Shown: piece after piece, positions 32,170 through 39,400 of the stretch
Position numbering within the stretch: the stretch's first letter is position 1
Layout of the letters: each line of letters opens with the position of its first letter
Assembly (NCBI GenBank): GCA_944367465.1
Contig: CALVWO010000006.1
Span: 1 to 46,062 of the forward strand
DNA length: 46,062 nt
Source: an uncultured Clostridia bacterium
Lineage (GTDB): Bacteria; Bacillota; Clostridia; Christensenellales; Borkfalkiaceae
Direction: 5' to 3'
The notes under the pieces: generated by a model
What the model was told of the DNA's origin: nothing
The model's input: the letters and a program-made list of their open reading frames with translations, nothing else
The model's database searches: none
Program-made: the position numbers and the translations under genes

Positions 32170-32955
32170 TCAATTGATTTTTTCTGTGAGTCTGCGGAAA
32201 TACTCGCTCAGTCCGCGCGTCAGAAACGCTGCGCTGCGTACCGACCTGCGGACAGTCAGTCTGTCTTCAGCGCCCGCTTGTCCGAGGAATACGCCGTCGC
32301 CGTACAGAACGAGCGCACCCTTCGGGAGCGAAAAGCTGAGTTCGCTGCGGTTGGAGTATGCAATCGAACGGCTGCGCATGGAAAAAGCGCACACGGGCGT
32401 GAGCTGGAATGTTTCGCAGTCGGGCGTCATGATGCTGCCGCCCGCAGAGAGCGAATATGCGGTGGAACCCGTCGGAGTGGCGACGATGAGCCCGTCGGCG
32501 ATAAATTCGCCCGCGTGACTTCCGTCGATCGCAACGGAGATGGTAACGACGCGGTTATCCTTGTCCGGGGCGACGGGATGCAGAAGCGCAAGTTCGTTCA
32601 GACAGTCGAATTTACTGCCGTTGAGCTCCACCTCGAGCATCGCACGCCGCAGCACTGCGCAGTTTTCATCCAGAACGAGCGGAATAACCTTGTCCGTCTC
32701 TTCCCGTTCGAATTCGGTGAGGAACCCGAGTCTGCCGTAGTTGACGCCGACGACGGGGATATTCAGAACGGACGCCCGCTTGGCTGCACGGAGCATCGTC
32801 CCGTCTCCGCCCAGAACGACGAGCCTGTCGCCGCAGATCTCCGTGAGTTCGGAAAAGAGCACGGCTGTGTGCCCCGCCGCAAAGATGTGCGCGGCGAGAT
32901 GCTCTGCAACGGAGCGGTCGACCTGTTTCCGATTGTAGTATATTCCGATATTCAT
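32170..32955 (-). CDS. nadK: NAD kinase
   Basis: NadK phosphorylates NAD to NADP with ATP or polyphosphate. The 261-aa product has the GGDGTMLRA motif near residue 50, the conserved NYGRLGFL and the second signature VATPTGSTAYSLSAGG. The frame is open 23 codons further up, but that stretch is the promoter: TATAAT ends 7 nt before ATG 32955, and no ribosome site is present. MNIGIYYN is also the normal NadK N-terminus. Confidence 0.95.
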   Translation of the reverse strand: MNIGIYYNRKQVDRSVAEHLAAHIFAAGHTAVLFSELTEICGDRLVVLGGDGTMLRAAKRASVLNIPVVGVNYGRLGFLTEFEREETDKVIPLVLDENCAVLRRAMLEVELNGSKFDCLNELALLHPVAPDKDNRVVTISVAIDGSHAGEFIADGLIVATPTGSTAYSLSAGGSIMTPDCETFQLTPVCAFSMRSRSIAYSNRSELSFSLPKGALVLYGDGVFLGQAGAEDRLTVRRSVRSAAFLTRGLSEYFRRLTEKIN

Positions 32956-32962
32956 CGCCGTT

Positions 32963-32991
32963 ATTATAAGCCGAATTTTGCATATATGCAA
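32963..32991 (-). promoter_or_regulatory. nadK promoter, leaderless
   Basis: TTGCAT (complement 32986-32991), 17 nt, TATAAT (complement 32963-32968), 7 nt to ATG. It lets nadK-argR-recN be read apart from the upstream tlyA and dxs genes. Confidence 0.82.
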
Positions 32992-33020
32992 GAGTTTCGG
33001 CGTAATTTTTATAAAATTAT

Positions 33021-33779
33021 TCAAATAAGCCGCGCGGCGCGCATCAAAAAAGTCTCTTCAGCGAGCGGAGCGGCTCCTTTTTTGAGAAATACGACGTATT
33101 CCACGTTTTTTTGCTCCCGCAGCGGCGCATTAACGATATTTTGCGGCGCGAGTCCGAGCTGCACGCAGAACCGATAAAAAGCCCCGAGCAGGGCGCGGTG
33201 ATATCGGACGGGAAGGATACCGCCCTTTCCGAGCCCCTTCCCGCCGCATTCGAATTGCGGTTTGAAGAGCACGAAAGCGTTTGCCCCGTCCTCAAGCATG
33301 GCTGAAACTGCAGGAAGGATGAGCTGCAGCGAGATAAAGCTCAGATCGGAAACCACTCCGTCGAGCGGCTCGGGAAAACTTTCTGCCGTGAGATGGCGGG
33401 CGTTCGTCTCGTCCATGACGGTCACGCGGTCATCCTCCGCAAGCCGCGCGTCGAGCTGGCTTTTCCCGACGTCGACAGCATAAATATGCCGCGCGCCCCT
33501 GCGAAGGAGGACGTCGGTAAACCCTCCCGTGCTCGCACCGAGATCGGCAAAAATCTTGTTTTCGACGCTTTCGCCGAACGTTTCGAGCCCGCGGAGCAAT
33601 TTATACGCCCCTCGGGAGACATATTCGTCATCGTTCAGAAAAACAAAATCGTCGCCCTCGCAGACATCGTCGGAGGGCGAGAGCGGCTTGCCGCCGCAAA
33701 GGATCTTTCCGCTGAGCAGCGCATCCTTTGCGCGGGTGCGGGAGCCGTATTTTTTTGCAAAAAAACTATCCGCGCGCAT
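33021..33779 (-). CDS. tlyA: TlyA-family 2'-O-methyltransferase
   Basis: This 252-aa protein has an N-terminal S4 domain (SRTRAKDALLSGKILCGGK) and an FtsJ-like methyltransferase domain with the SAM motif FADLGASTGGFTDVLL near residues 78-93, then AVDVG and VSDLSFIS. TlyA proteins methylate ribose in 16S and/or 23S rRNA. The start overlaps the dxs end by 14 nt, and the position between dxs and nadK is standard. Confidence 0.92.
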   Translation of the reverse strand: MRADSFFAKKYGSRTRAKDALLSGKILCGGKPLSPSDDVCEGDDFVFLNDDEYVSRGAYKLLRGLETFGESVENKIFADLGASTGGFTDVLLRRGARHIYAVDVGKSQLDARLAEDDRVTVMDETNARHLTAESFPEPLDGVVSDLSFISLQLILPAVSAMLEDGANAFVLFKPQFECGGKGLGKGGILPVRYHRALLGAFYRFCVQLGLAPQNIVNAPLREQKNVEYVVFLKKGAAPLAEETFLMRAARLI

Positions 33780-35475
33780 GGCATTTTCTCACACAGGCAA
33801 AGATCTCGTCGTCATTCGGCCCGAATTCGCTGAAAAGACCGCGCGCGTCGCCGTGAGGAATAAATACATCGCGGTAGCCGAAACAGAATATGTTTTTTCC
33901 GCTGTTTTTCAAGCATCTTGTGATCGCATCACCCAGTCCGCCGATGAGCGCGTTGTCCTCGATCGTGATAACGTTACGCTCCGGTCTCGAAGTGAGCAGC
34001 TCTTCGTCCAGCGGTTTTAAGAAACGTGCGTTCACGACCGTCAAGGGGATTTCCTCCAATCGGGCACGCTGATAGATCCTTTCGGCGAGATTGATGCATC
34101 TCTCCCCCGCGGCATAAATGATTATGTCTGACATATTACTATGCAAAATATCAAATTTCCCGATTTCAATGGGAGAAAACGCCCCCTCCTCCCCTTCGCG
34201 CGGATATCTGATCGCAAGCGGAGCCGGGAAAGACGCGCTCATTTCAAGCATTGCACGGAACTCCGAAAGGTTCCCGGGGATGGCGATCGTAAGGTTCGGA
34301 ATGAGCGAAAGGTAGGAAAGATCGAATACGCCCTGATGCGTTTCCCCGTCCGCCCCGCTTACGCCTGCGCGGTCGATACAGAAAGTGACCGGAAGATTCT
34401 GTCCGCAGACATCGTGGATGATCTCGTCAAAGGCGCGCTGCAGGAAGGTGGAATAGATTGCGTAATAGGGTTTCATCCCCTCTGCGGCGAGCGCCGCGGA
34501 GAGCACGGAGGCGTGCTCCTCGCAGATGCCGACGTCAAATGCGCGTTCGGGAAATTTTTCGAAGAACGGACGTAATCCGAGCGCATCCGTCATCGCCGCC
34601 GTCACGGCTACAATGCGTTTGTCCGCTTCGGCAAGGGTCGTCAGCGTTTCGCCGAGTACGTTTGAGTACTCTTTGCCTTTTTTCCCGGGGCTCACGCCGT
34701 GCGTCAAATCGGGCGCCTGTTCGCAGAACGGATGCCCCTGTCCTTTTTTCGTCGTAACGTGCAGGAGCACGCTCGATGTTTTGAGTTTTTCTTTGGCTTG
34801 TTCGAGCGCCGGAAGGAGACTTTCAAAATCATTTCCCGCAAAAACGCCCATATATTCCAGCCCGTAGCGCTCAAAGAGACGGACATCTGCAAGCGGCGCG
34901 TTCCCGGCTTTGAGCTCTTCGAGAACGTCGTGCGTACTTCCGACCGTCGGGGAGATCGACATGCCGTTATCGTTGAGGATGATGAGGATGCGCGTGTTCA
35001 GTACGCGCAGGCTGTTGAGCGCCTCATAGATCAGCCCGTTGTTGAAGGAACCGTCGCCGATCAGCGCGATCACATCGAAGTCCTCTTTTTTCAGGTCACG
35101 CGCTTTTGCGATGCCGAGCGCGGCAGAGATCGCCGTTCCCGCATGTCCGGTATCGTAACTGTCGTATTCGCTCTCCGCGCGCTTTGGAAATCCGGAGATC
35201 CCGCCGCGGCTTCTCAGGGTCGAGAACCTGTCGGCACGGTCAGAGAGAAGTTTGTGCGGGTAGCACTGATGCCCCACGTCGAAGATGATTTTATCCTCCG
35301 GAAAAGTAAAGACGCGGTGCAGCGCCACGGTGAGTTCCACCACGCCGAGATTGGAGGCGAGGTGCCCGCCGCGGACGGATACGGTACGGAAGATCTCTTC
35401 CCGTATCTGCTCGCACAGCGTCTGTAATTGCCTGACAGAGGCGTTTGCAAGCGCCTCATGCGTAAATTTCTCCAT
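33766..35475 (-). CDS. dxs: 1-deoxy-D-xylulose-5-phosphate synthase (Dxs)
   Basis: Dxs joins pyruvate and glyceraldehyde-3-phosphate with TPP, the first step of the MEP isoprenoid pathway. The 569-aa product is short (usual about 620). Marks are VFDVGHQCYPHKLL, the TPP motif GDGSFNNG...EALN, NDNGMSISPTVG, GICEEHA and DRAGVSGADGETHQG. ATG 35475 has GGTGA upstream. Near residues 443-452 it reads LHSNMSDII, encoded by repeat copy B; homologues as I recall them have an unrelated charged turn there. It is 4 nt after ispA. Confidence 0.94.
   Translation of the reverse strand: MEKFTHEALANASVRQLQTLCEQIREEIFRTVSVRGGHLASNLGVVELTVALHRVFTFPEDKIIFDVGHQCYPHKLLSDRADRFSTLRSRGGISGFPKRAESEYDSYDTGHAGTAISAALGIAKARDLKKEDFDVIALIGDGSFNNGLIYEALNSLRVLNTRILIILNDNGMSISPTVGSTHDVLEELKAGNAPLADVRLFERYGLEYMGVFAGNDFESLLPALEQAKEKLKTSSVLLHVTTKKGQGHPFCEQAPDLTHGVSPGKKGKEYSNVLGETLTTLAEADKRIVAVTAAMTDALGLRPFFEKFPERAFDVGICEEHASVLSAALAAEGMKPYYAIYSTFLQRAFDEIIHDVCGQNLPVTFCIDRAGVSGADGETHQGVFDLSYLSLIPNLTIAIPGNLSEFRAMLEMSASFPAPLAIRYPREGEEGAFSPIEIGKFDILHSNMSDIIIYAAGERCINLAERIYQRARLEEIPLTVVNARFLKPLDEELLTSRPERNVITIEDNALIGGLGDAITRCLKNSGKNIFCFGYRDVFIPHGDARGLFSEFGPNDDEIFACVRKCHARG
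34121..34148 (-). repeat. dispersed polar repeat, copy B (inside dxs)
   Basis: It matches copy C at 26 of 28 bases. The coding-strand core is ATATGTCAGACATAAT, preceded by TTTTGCATAGTA. It encodes HSNMSDII in frame within dxs. Confidence 0.8.
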
Positions 35476-35479
35476 TTTT

Positions 35480-36352
35480 TCACCGATCGCGCTTGAGGAC
35501 AAGATCGACAAGCGCAGCCAGAAATTTCTTGTCTGCGTCCATGGCGGAAAGCAAATCGTGGCAGCGTGCGGCGCATGCCGCCGCTTTTTCGCGCGCGCCC
35601 TCCAGCCCGTAAATTTTTACAGCGGTCAGTTTATCTTCCGCGGCGTCCTTTCCCGCAGTCTTCCCGAGCGCCGCACTCTCGCCCACTTCGTCCAGAATAT
35701 CGTCCGTGAGCTGAAAGAGTTCGCCGAGCGCAATGCCGAAGGCTTCCGCCTCCGTGCGGTTTTTTTCCGCAAGATCTGCCGCCATGGCAACGGGCGCCGC
35801 CATCAGCCGCCCTGTTTTATTCCGATAAATAAAGCGAAGTTCCTCTTCGCCGCCGTTTTTGCCCGTATAGAGCAGATCGGCTGACTGTCCCGCGATCATT
35901 CCATCCGCTCCCGCCGCCGCAGAGAGCGTACGCGCAGCGTTGAGATGGCGCCCGCCGCGCCCCGCCTCTCGCAAAAGGATATCGAAGGCGTAAGAAAGAA
36001 GCGCGTCTCCCGCGAGGATCGCATTCGCCTCTCCGAAAACTTTGTGATTGGAGGGACGTCCGCGGCGCATATCGTCGTCATCCATAGCGGGAAGATCGTC
36101 GTGGATGAGAGAATAGGTATGGATGCATTCGAGCGCGAACGCAAGATCTTCTTCGCCGTGGTAATCCGTGCCGAATGCCTCGAGCGATGCAAAAAAGAGT
36201 ACGGGACGCACGCGCTTGCCGCCGGAAAGGAGCGAATAGCGCATGCTCTCCGTAAGTACGGACGGCTTGAAGTCCATTTTTTCGCACATTTTCTGAAGAT
36301 GATCTTCAAAGTGCGCGCGGTACTCCTCGTATTGATGGGAAAAATTCGTCAT
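35480..36352 (-). CDS. ispA: polyprenyl diphosphate synthase (IspA-like)
   Basis: This 290-aa enzyme condenses isopentenyl diphosphate units to farnesyl (or geranyl) diphosphate. Both aspartate-rich motifs are present: HDDLPAMDDDDMRRG and LTDDILDEVG. GGKRVRP and the lipid-length region are typical. ATG 36352 is preferred to the earlier start because it overlaps the folD stop (ATGA). The next gene, dxs, starts after 4 nt. Confidence 0.93.
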   Translation of the reverse strand: MTNFSHQYEEYRAHFEDHLQKMCEKMDFKPSVLTESMRYSLLSGGKRVRPVLFFASLEAFGTDYHGEEDLAFALECIHTYSLIHDDLPAMDDDDMRRGRPSNHKVFGEANAILAGDALLSYAFDILLREAGRGGRHLNAARTLSAAAGADGMIAGQSADLLYTGKNGGEEELRFIYRNKTGRLMAAPVAMAADLAEKNRTEAEAFGIALGELFQLTDDILDEVGESAALGKTAGKDAAEDKLTAVKIYGLEGAREKAAACAARCHDLLSAMDADKKFLAALVDLVLKRDR

Positions 36353-37194
36353 CTGACTGCACGTTTTGCGCATGCTACCGCATTTTTGAGGAGCATGGCG
36401 ATGGTCATGGGTCCCACTCCGCCCGGTACCGGCGTGATGAAGGACGCCTTTTTGCTGACTTCGTCAAAGTCAACGTCGCCTACAAGTTTCCCGTCGACGC
36501 GGTTGATGCCGACGTCGATGACGACGGCGCCGTCCTTTACCATCTCCGCCGCGATGAATTTCGGCTTGCCGATCGCGGCGACGAGGATATCCGCGCGGGC
36601 GCATTCCTCTTTGAGATCCGCCGTGCGGGAATGACACACGGTAACGGTCGCGTCGGCATTGAGAAGAAGGAGCGCCATCGGTCTGCCGACGATATTGCTG
36701 CGCCCGACGACGACGGCGCGCTTTCCGCGCGGATCGATATGGTAGCGCCTGAGCAGCTCCATCACGCCGAACGGAGTGCATGCGACGGTCCCCTCCTCGT
36801 TCAACGCCAGTTTCCCGATATTATCCGCGGAGAATCCGTCTACGTCCTTTTCTGTGGGAATAAGGGCAAGGATGCGGTCTGCATCGAGATGTCCGGGAAG
36901 CGGGAGCTGCACGAGGATCCCGTGCACGCTCTCGTCTGCCGCAAGCGCCGCGACGAGCTCCTCGACCTGTTTTTGCGATGCGTCGGCGGGGAGATAGTGC
37001 GCGAACGAGCGGATCCCCGCCTCTTCGCAGCCTTTGATCTTATTCCGCACATACACCTGCGATGCGGGATCTTCGCCGACGAGTACGACCGCCAGACCGA
37101 CTTTTTTCCCGTACTGCGCCTCGAACGCCGCCGTTTCCGCTTTGAGTTCTGCACGGACTTCTGCCGCGACTTTTTTTCCTTCGATGAGCGTCAT
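36349..37194 (-). CDS. folD: bifunctional methylenetetrahydrofolate dehydrogenase/cyclohydrolase (FolD)
   Basis: FolD interconverts methylene-, methenyl- and formyl-tetrahydrofolate. The 281-aa product has the catalytic Lys in YVRNKIKGCEEAGI (residues 48-61), VQLPLPGHLD, the NADP-binding VVGRSNIVGRPMALLL and the C-terminal PVPGGVGPMTIAMLL. The start overlaps the nusB stop by 4 nt. In many Firmicutes xseA and xseB come between folD and ispA; here they are absent. Confidence 0.96.
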   Translation of the reverse strand: MTLIEGKKVAAEVRAELKAETAAFEAQYGKKVGLAVVLVGEDPASQVYVRNKIKGCEEAGIRSFAHYLPADASQKQVEELVAALAADESVHGILVQLPLPGHLDADRILALIPTEKDVDGFSADNIGKLALNEEGTVACTPFGVMELLRRYHIDPRGKRAVVVGRSNIVGRPMALLLLNADATVTVCHSRTADLKEECARADILVAAIGKPKFIAAEMVKDGAVVIDVGINRVDGKLVGDVDFDEVSKKASFITPVPGGVGPMTIAMLLKNAVACAKRAVR

Positions 37195-37583
37195 TTGTTG
37201 ATGATCCCTCCCAGAACGCCGTTTACGAAATCGGCGGATTTTTCCGTGGAATATTTGCGCGCGAGCGCCGCCGCTTCCGAAACGGATACGACGGGCGGCA
37301 CATCTTCGAAATACCTGATCTCGGCGAGCGCCAGCAGGAGCACTGCTTTATCCGCGGGATAGATGCGGTAATCGGCAAAGCGCGTTACGTGCGCGCCGAT
37401 CTCCTCCGTGAGTTCTGCCTGATGTGAAAAAACGGCGTTCACGAGCTGCTCGGCAAACGCACATTCGTCTTCTTTGAGCTTGTGTTCCTTGTAGATCGCG
37501 CTGCGGAATCCCTTTTTGCCGTCTCCGCCGAACAGATCGGCAAAGATGATCTGAAACGCCGCCTCTCTTGCATCGCTTCTCAT
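37191..37583 (-). CDS. nusB: transcription antitermination factor NusB
   Basis: NusB with NusE supports antitermination of rRNA operons. The 130-aa all-helical product begins RSDAREAAFQIIFADLF and has LLLALAEIRYFEDVPPVVSVSEAAALARKYS near the C-terminus (shortened: the family text PPVVSVSEA). A GAGGA site lies 7 nt before ATG. It begins the folate-isoprenoid cluster downstream of asp23. Confidence 0.93.
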   Translation of the reverse strand: MRSDAREAAFQIIFADLFGGDGKKGFRSAIYKEHKLKEDECAFAEQLVNAVFSHQAELTEEIGAHVTRFADYRIYPADKAVLLLALAEIRYFEDVPPVVSVSEAAALARKYSTEKSADFVNGVLGGIINK

Positions 37584-37614
37584 GTGTTTTCCTCAAAAAT
37601 ATTTTGTATGATAA

Positions 37615-37644
37615 CATTCCCTCCCGCAAGCGCGGAAGGGAATG
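37615..37644 (-). terminator. hairpin after asp23
   Basis: A 13-bp stem with one G-U pair and a 4-nt loop, 5 nt after the asp23 stop. No clean T run follows, so partial termination or RNA processing before nusB is likely. Confidence 0.6.
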
Positions 37645-37648
37645 CGCG

Positions 37649-38023
37649 TCAGTTATTTTGTTCGCCTGCGGCGGGCGCCGGTTCCTGCGGGGGCTCCGCC
37701 TTTCTCTGAGGGAATACAACGCTCGTGACGTGAACGTCCACCTTGGCGATCTTGTACTTCGTCATGGACTCGACCATCTGCTTGATGTTCTGCTGAATGC
37801 GGAATGCAAGCTCGGGAACTTTATAGCCGTAGTGCGCGATGACGGAGATATCCACGAAGATACCCTCTTTCTCGAAATACAGCTTGATACCCTTATTTTT
37901 GGAAGGAACGAGCTCGATGCCCTCCGTTTCCTGCAGACTGAGAACGACAATACCGCTCACAATGTCCGCGCTGTAGGTGATCTTACCCTTTTGTCCGTTC
38001 GGATTGTACTTGATGCTTGCCAT
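37649..38023 (-). CDS. Asp23/YqhY-family protein
   Basis: This 124-aa protein has the Asp23 fold text: ISADIVSGIV-like strand near residue 20, then VDISVIAHYGYKVPELAFRI and the C-terminal VDVHVTSVVFP. YqhY of Bacillus is tied to acetyl-CoA carboxylase control and sits next to accBC and nusB; here accB and accC are missing. The C-terminal 15 residues are Pro/Glu/Ala-rich. AAAGGAGAGG lies before ATG 38023, and an extended -10 box (TGCTATAAT) lies further up. Confidence 0.88.
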   Translation of the reverse strand: MASIKYNPNGQKGKITYSADIVSGIVVLSLQETEGIELVPSKNKGIKLYFEKEGIFVDISVIAHYGYKVPELAFRIQQNIKQMVESMTKYKIAKVDVHVTSVVFPQRKAEPPQEPAPAAGEQNN

Positions 38024-38045
38024 GATCCTCTCCTTTGTGAATACC

Positions 38046-38054
38046 ATTATAGCA
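38046..38054 (-). promoter_or_regulatory. extended -10 promoter of asp23
   Basis: TGCTATAAT on the minus strand. The -35 region (TAGTAA at 17 nt) is weak, typical of extended -10 promoters. Confidence 0.6.
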
Positions 38055-38083
38055 CATATTTTGGAAATTTACTACTGTTTTTT

Positions 38084-38563
38084 TCAACTTTCCGCATAAA
38101 CAGGCATAATTATAATGTTTCCGTCGCGGATTTTCTGTTCGACTTCGAGTGCGTAGAAGATCTTCGTCACCATTTCCGTCGTAAGCTCGCTCGAATTGAC
38201 GAAAACATTGATGTTTTCGGAATCGCCGATGGCGACTGCGGCGTCGGTAAAGCCCATCGATTTGATGATGGATTCCATGACGAGCTCATCCTCCATCATC
38301 TCCACAAGCTCCTGCTTGCGCTCCACAGCCGCGGTGTGCTCTTCGGTGCCCTCCGCGTAGGCAGAGATCACGCTGTCGAGCTGCACGAACTCCTCGCTCC
38401 TGGTCGAGTTGCGGTCGGCGCGGTAGGTCGTGAAATAGTTGACTTCGACGTCTGCATCCACGCTCGCCGCCTGCGTTCCTGCCAGCACGAAATTGAAGAT
38501 CGCCGTTACGGCGAGCAGCAAAACGAGCGTTGACATGAGTGCAATTTTCTTTCCGTTCGACAT
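38084..38563 (-). CDS. spoIIIAH: stage III sporulation protein AH
   Basis: SpoIIIAH is a mother-cell membrane protein that binds forespore SpoIIQ and forms a ring of the feeding channel. The 159-aa product has one N-terminal membrane helix (IALMSTLVLLLAVTAIFNFV) and a soluble domain ending in FVNSSELTTEMVTKIFYALE. AAGGAGAT lies before ATG 38563, so the longer open frame is not used. It is last in the spoIIIA operon, 28 nt after spoIIIAG. Confidence 0.9.
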   Translation of the reverse strand: MSNGKKIALMSTLVLLLAVTAIFNFVLAGTQAASVDADVEVNYFTTYRADRNSTRSEEFVQLDSVISAYAEGTEEHTAAVERKQELVEMMEDELVMESIIKSMGFTDAAVAIGDSENINVFVNSSELTTEMVTKIFYALEVEQKIRDGNIIIMPVYAES

Positions 38564-38591
38564 GATTTTTATCTCCTTCTCGCTTTTTTGT

Positions 38592-38948
38592 TTATTTTTC
38601 CGCAGGGCACACGAGCACCCTGTTCTCGGCAATGTTCAGAGCCGCGGCGGCTGCCTGCGTCAGGCGCAGACGGATAAGCACACCGTCAGGACCGTCGAAG
38701 AAAACGACGGCGGAGACGGGTTTTCCGCTCTCCTCCGCAATGGCGGCGCGCACGGTTCCCGCGCCGTCGATCTGGGAAAGAATGGATGAAAGGCGCGCCT
38801 CGGCGGCCGTCTGGGCGACCGACGCATCCTGCGCTTTTGTCGCGCCGAACACTGCCCGGCAAAGAAGCAGAAGCAGGAGCGCCGCGGCAGCGACGGCGAG
38901 GATCCGCGCCGTTCTGTTTTTGAAGAGCTTTCTGAGCGCGTCTTTCAT
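38592..38948 (-). CDS. spoIIIAG: stage III sporulation protein AG
   Basis: This 118-aa protein has one N-terminal membrane helix and a short ring-building motif domain (RLSSILSQIDGAGTVRAAI). SpoIIIAG forms a large multimeric ring in the channel between mother cell and forespore. It is shorter than the Bacillus protein (about 229 aa), so part of the domain is missing or compact. It overlaps spoIIIAF by 4 nt. Confidence 0.85.
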   Translation of the reverse strand: MKDALRKLFKNRTARILAVAAAALLLLLLCRAVFGATKAQDASVAQTAAEARLSSILSQIDGAGTVRAAIAEESGKPVSAVVFFDGPDGVLIRLRLTQAAAAALNIAENRVLVCPAEK

Positions 38949-39400
38949 GAGACCTCCGCGTCGCAGCCGAAGTATGTTTCGAGCGCCGCCTCGATTTTTT
39001 CTATCATATATATATGTTCGTCCGCGTCCGATATTCCGAAATCTGAGATGTGTACGACGATTTTTTCGTAGGAAAATGTCGCATCGGCATTGCGTTCCAC
39101 CTTTACGGCGGCCGTCACGCCGTACTGTTCTTCCAGGTGAAGAACGATGGACGCGGCGTCCTCCGCCGAAAGCTCTTTTGCGCAGTGTTCGAGATAACTT
39201 TCATCAAGCGCCATATTTCCGCCCGAAACGGAGATCGCGTCGCCGGAGAGTACGGCGCGGAGCGGGAGCAGCATCACAAACAGGATGGCAAGTTTCGTCG
39301 CGCCCTTCAGGAACCTGCCCATTTTTCCTCCCGGGGCGATGATGGTGACAACAGCGGAAAGAAGGACGACCCCGATGATGGCGAGAATATAAGTTTTCAT
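38945..39400 (-). CDS. spoIIIAF: stage III sporulation protein AF
   Basis: A 151-aa protein with two N-terminal membrane helices (ILAIIGVVLLSAVVTIIAPG and a second near residue 40) and a soluble RBM-like domain with VTAAVKVERN. SpoIIIAF is part of the mother-cell export complex. ATG 39400 overlaps the spoIIIAE stop (TGATG), so the long upstream frame is ignored. Confidence 0.88.
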   Translation of the reverse strand: MKTYILAIIGVVLLSAVVTIIAPGGKMGRFLKGATKLAILFVMLLPLRAVLSGDAISVSGGNMALDESYLEHCAKELSAEDAASIVLHLEEQYGVTAAVKVERNADATFSYEKIVVHISDFGISDADEHIYMIEKIEAALETYFGCDAEVS

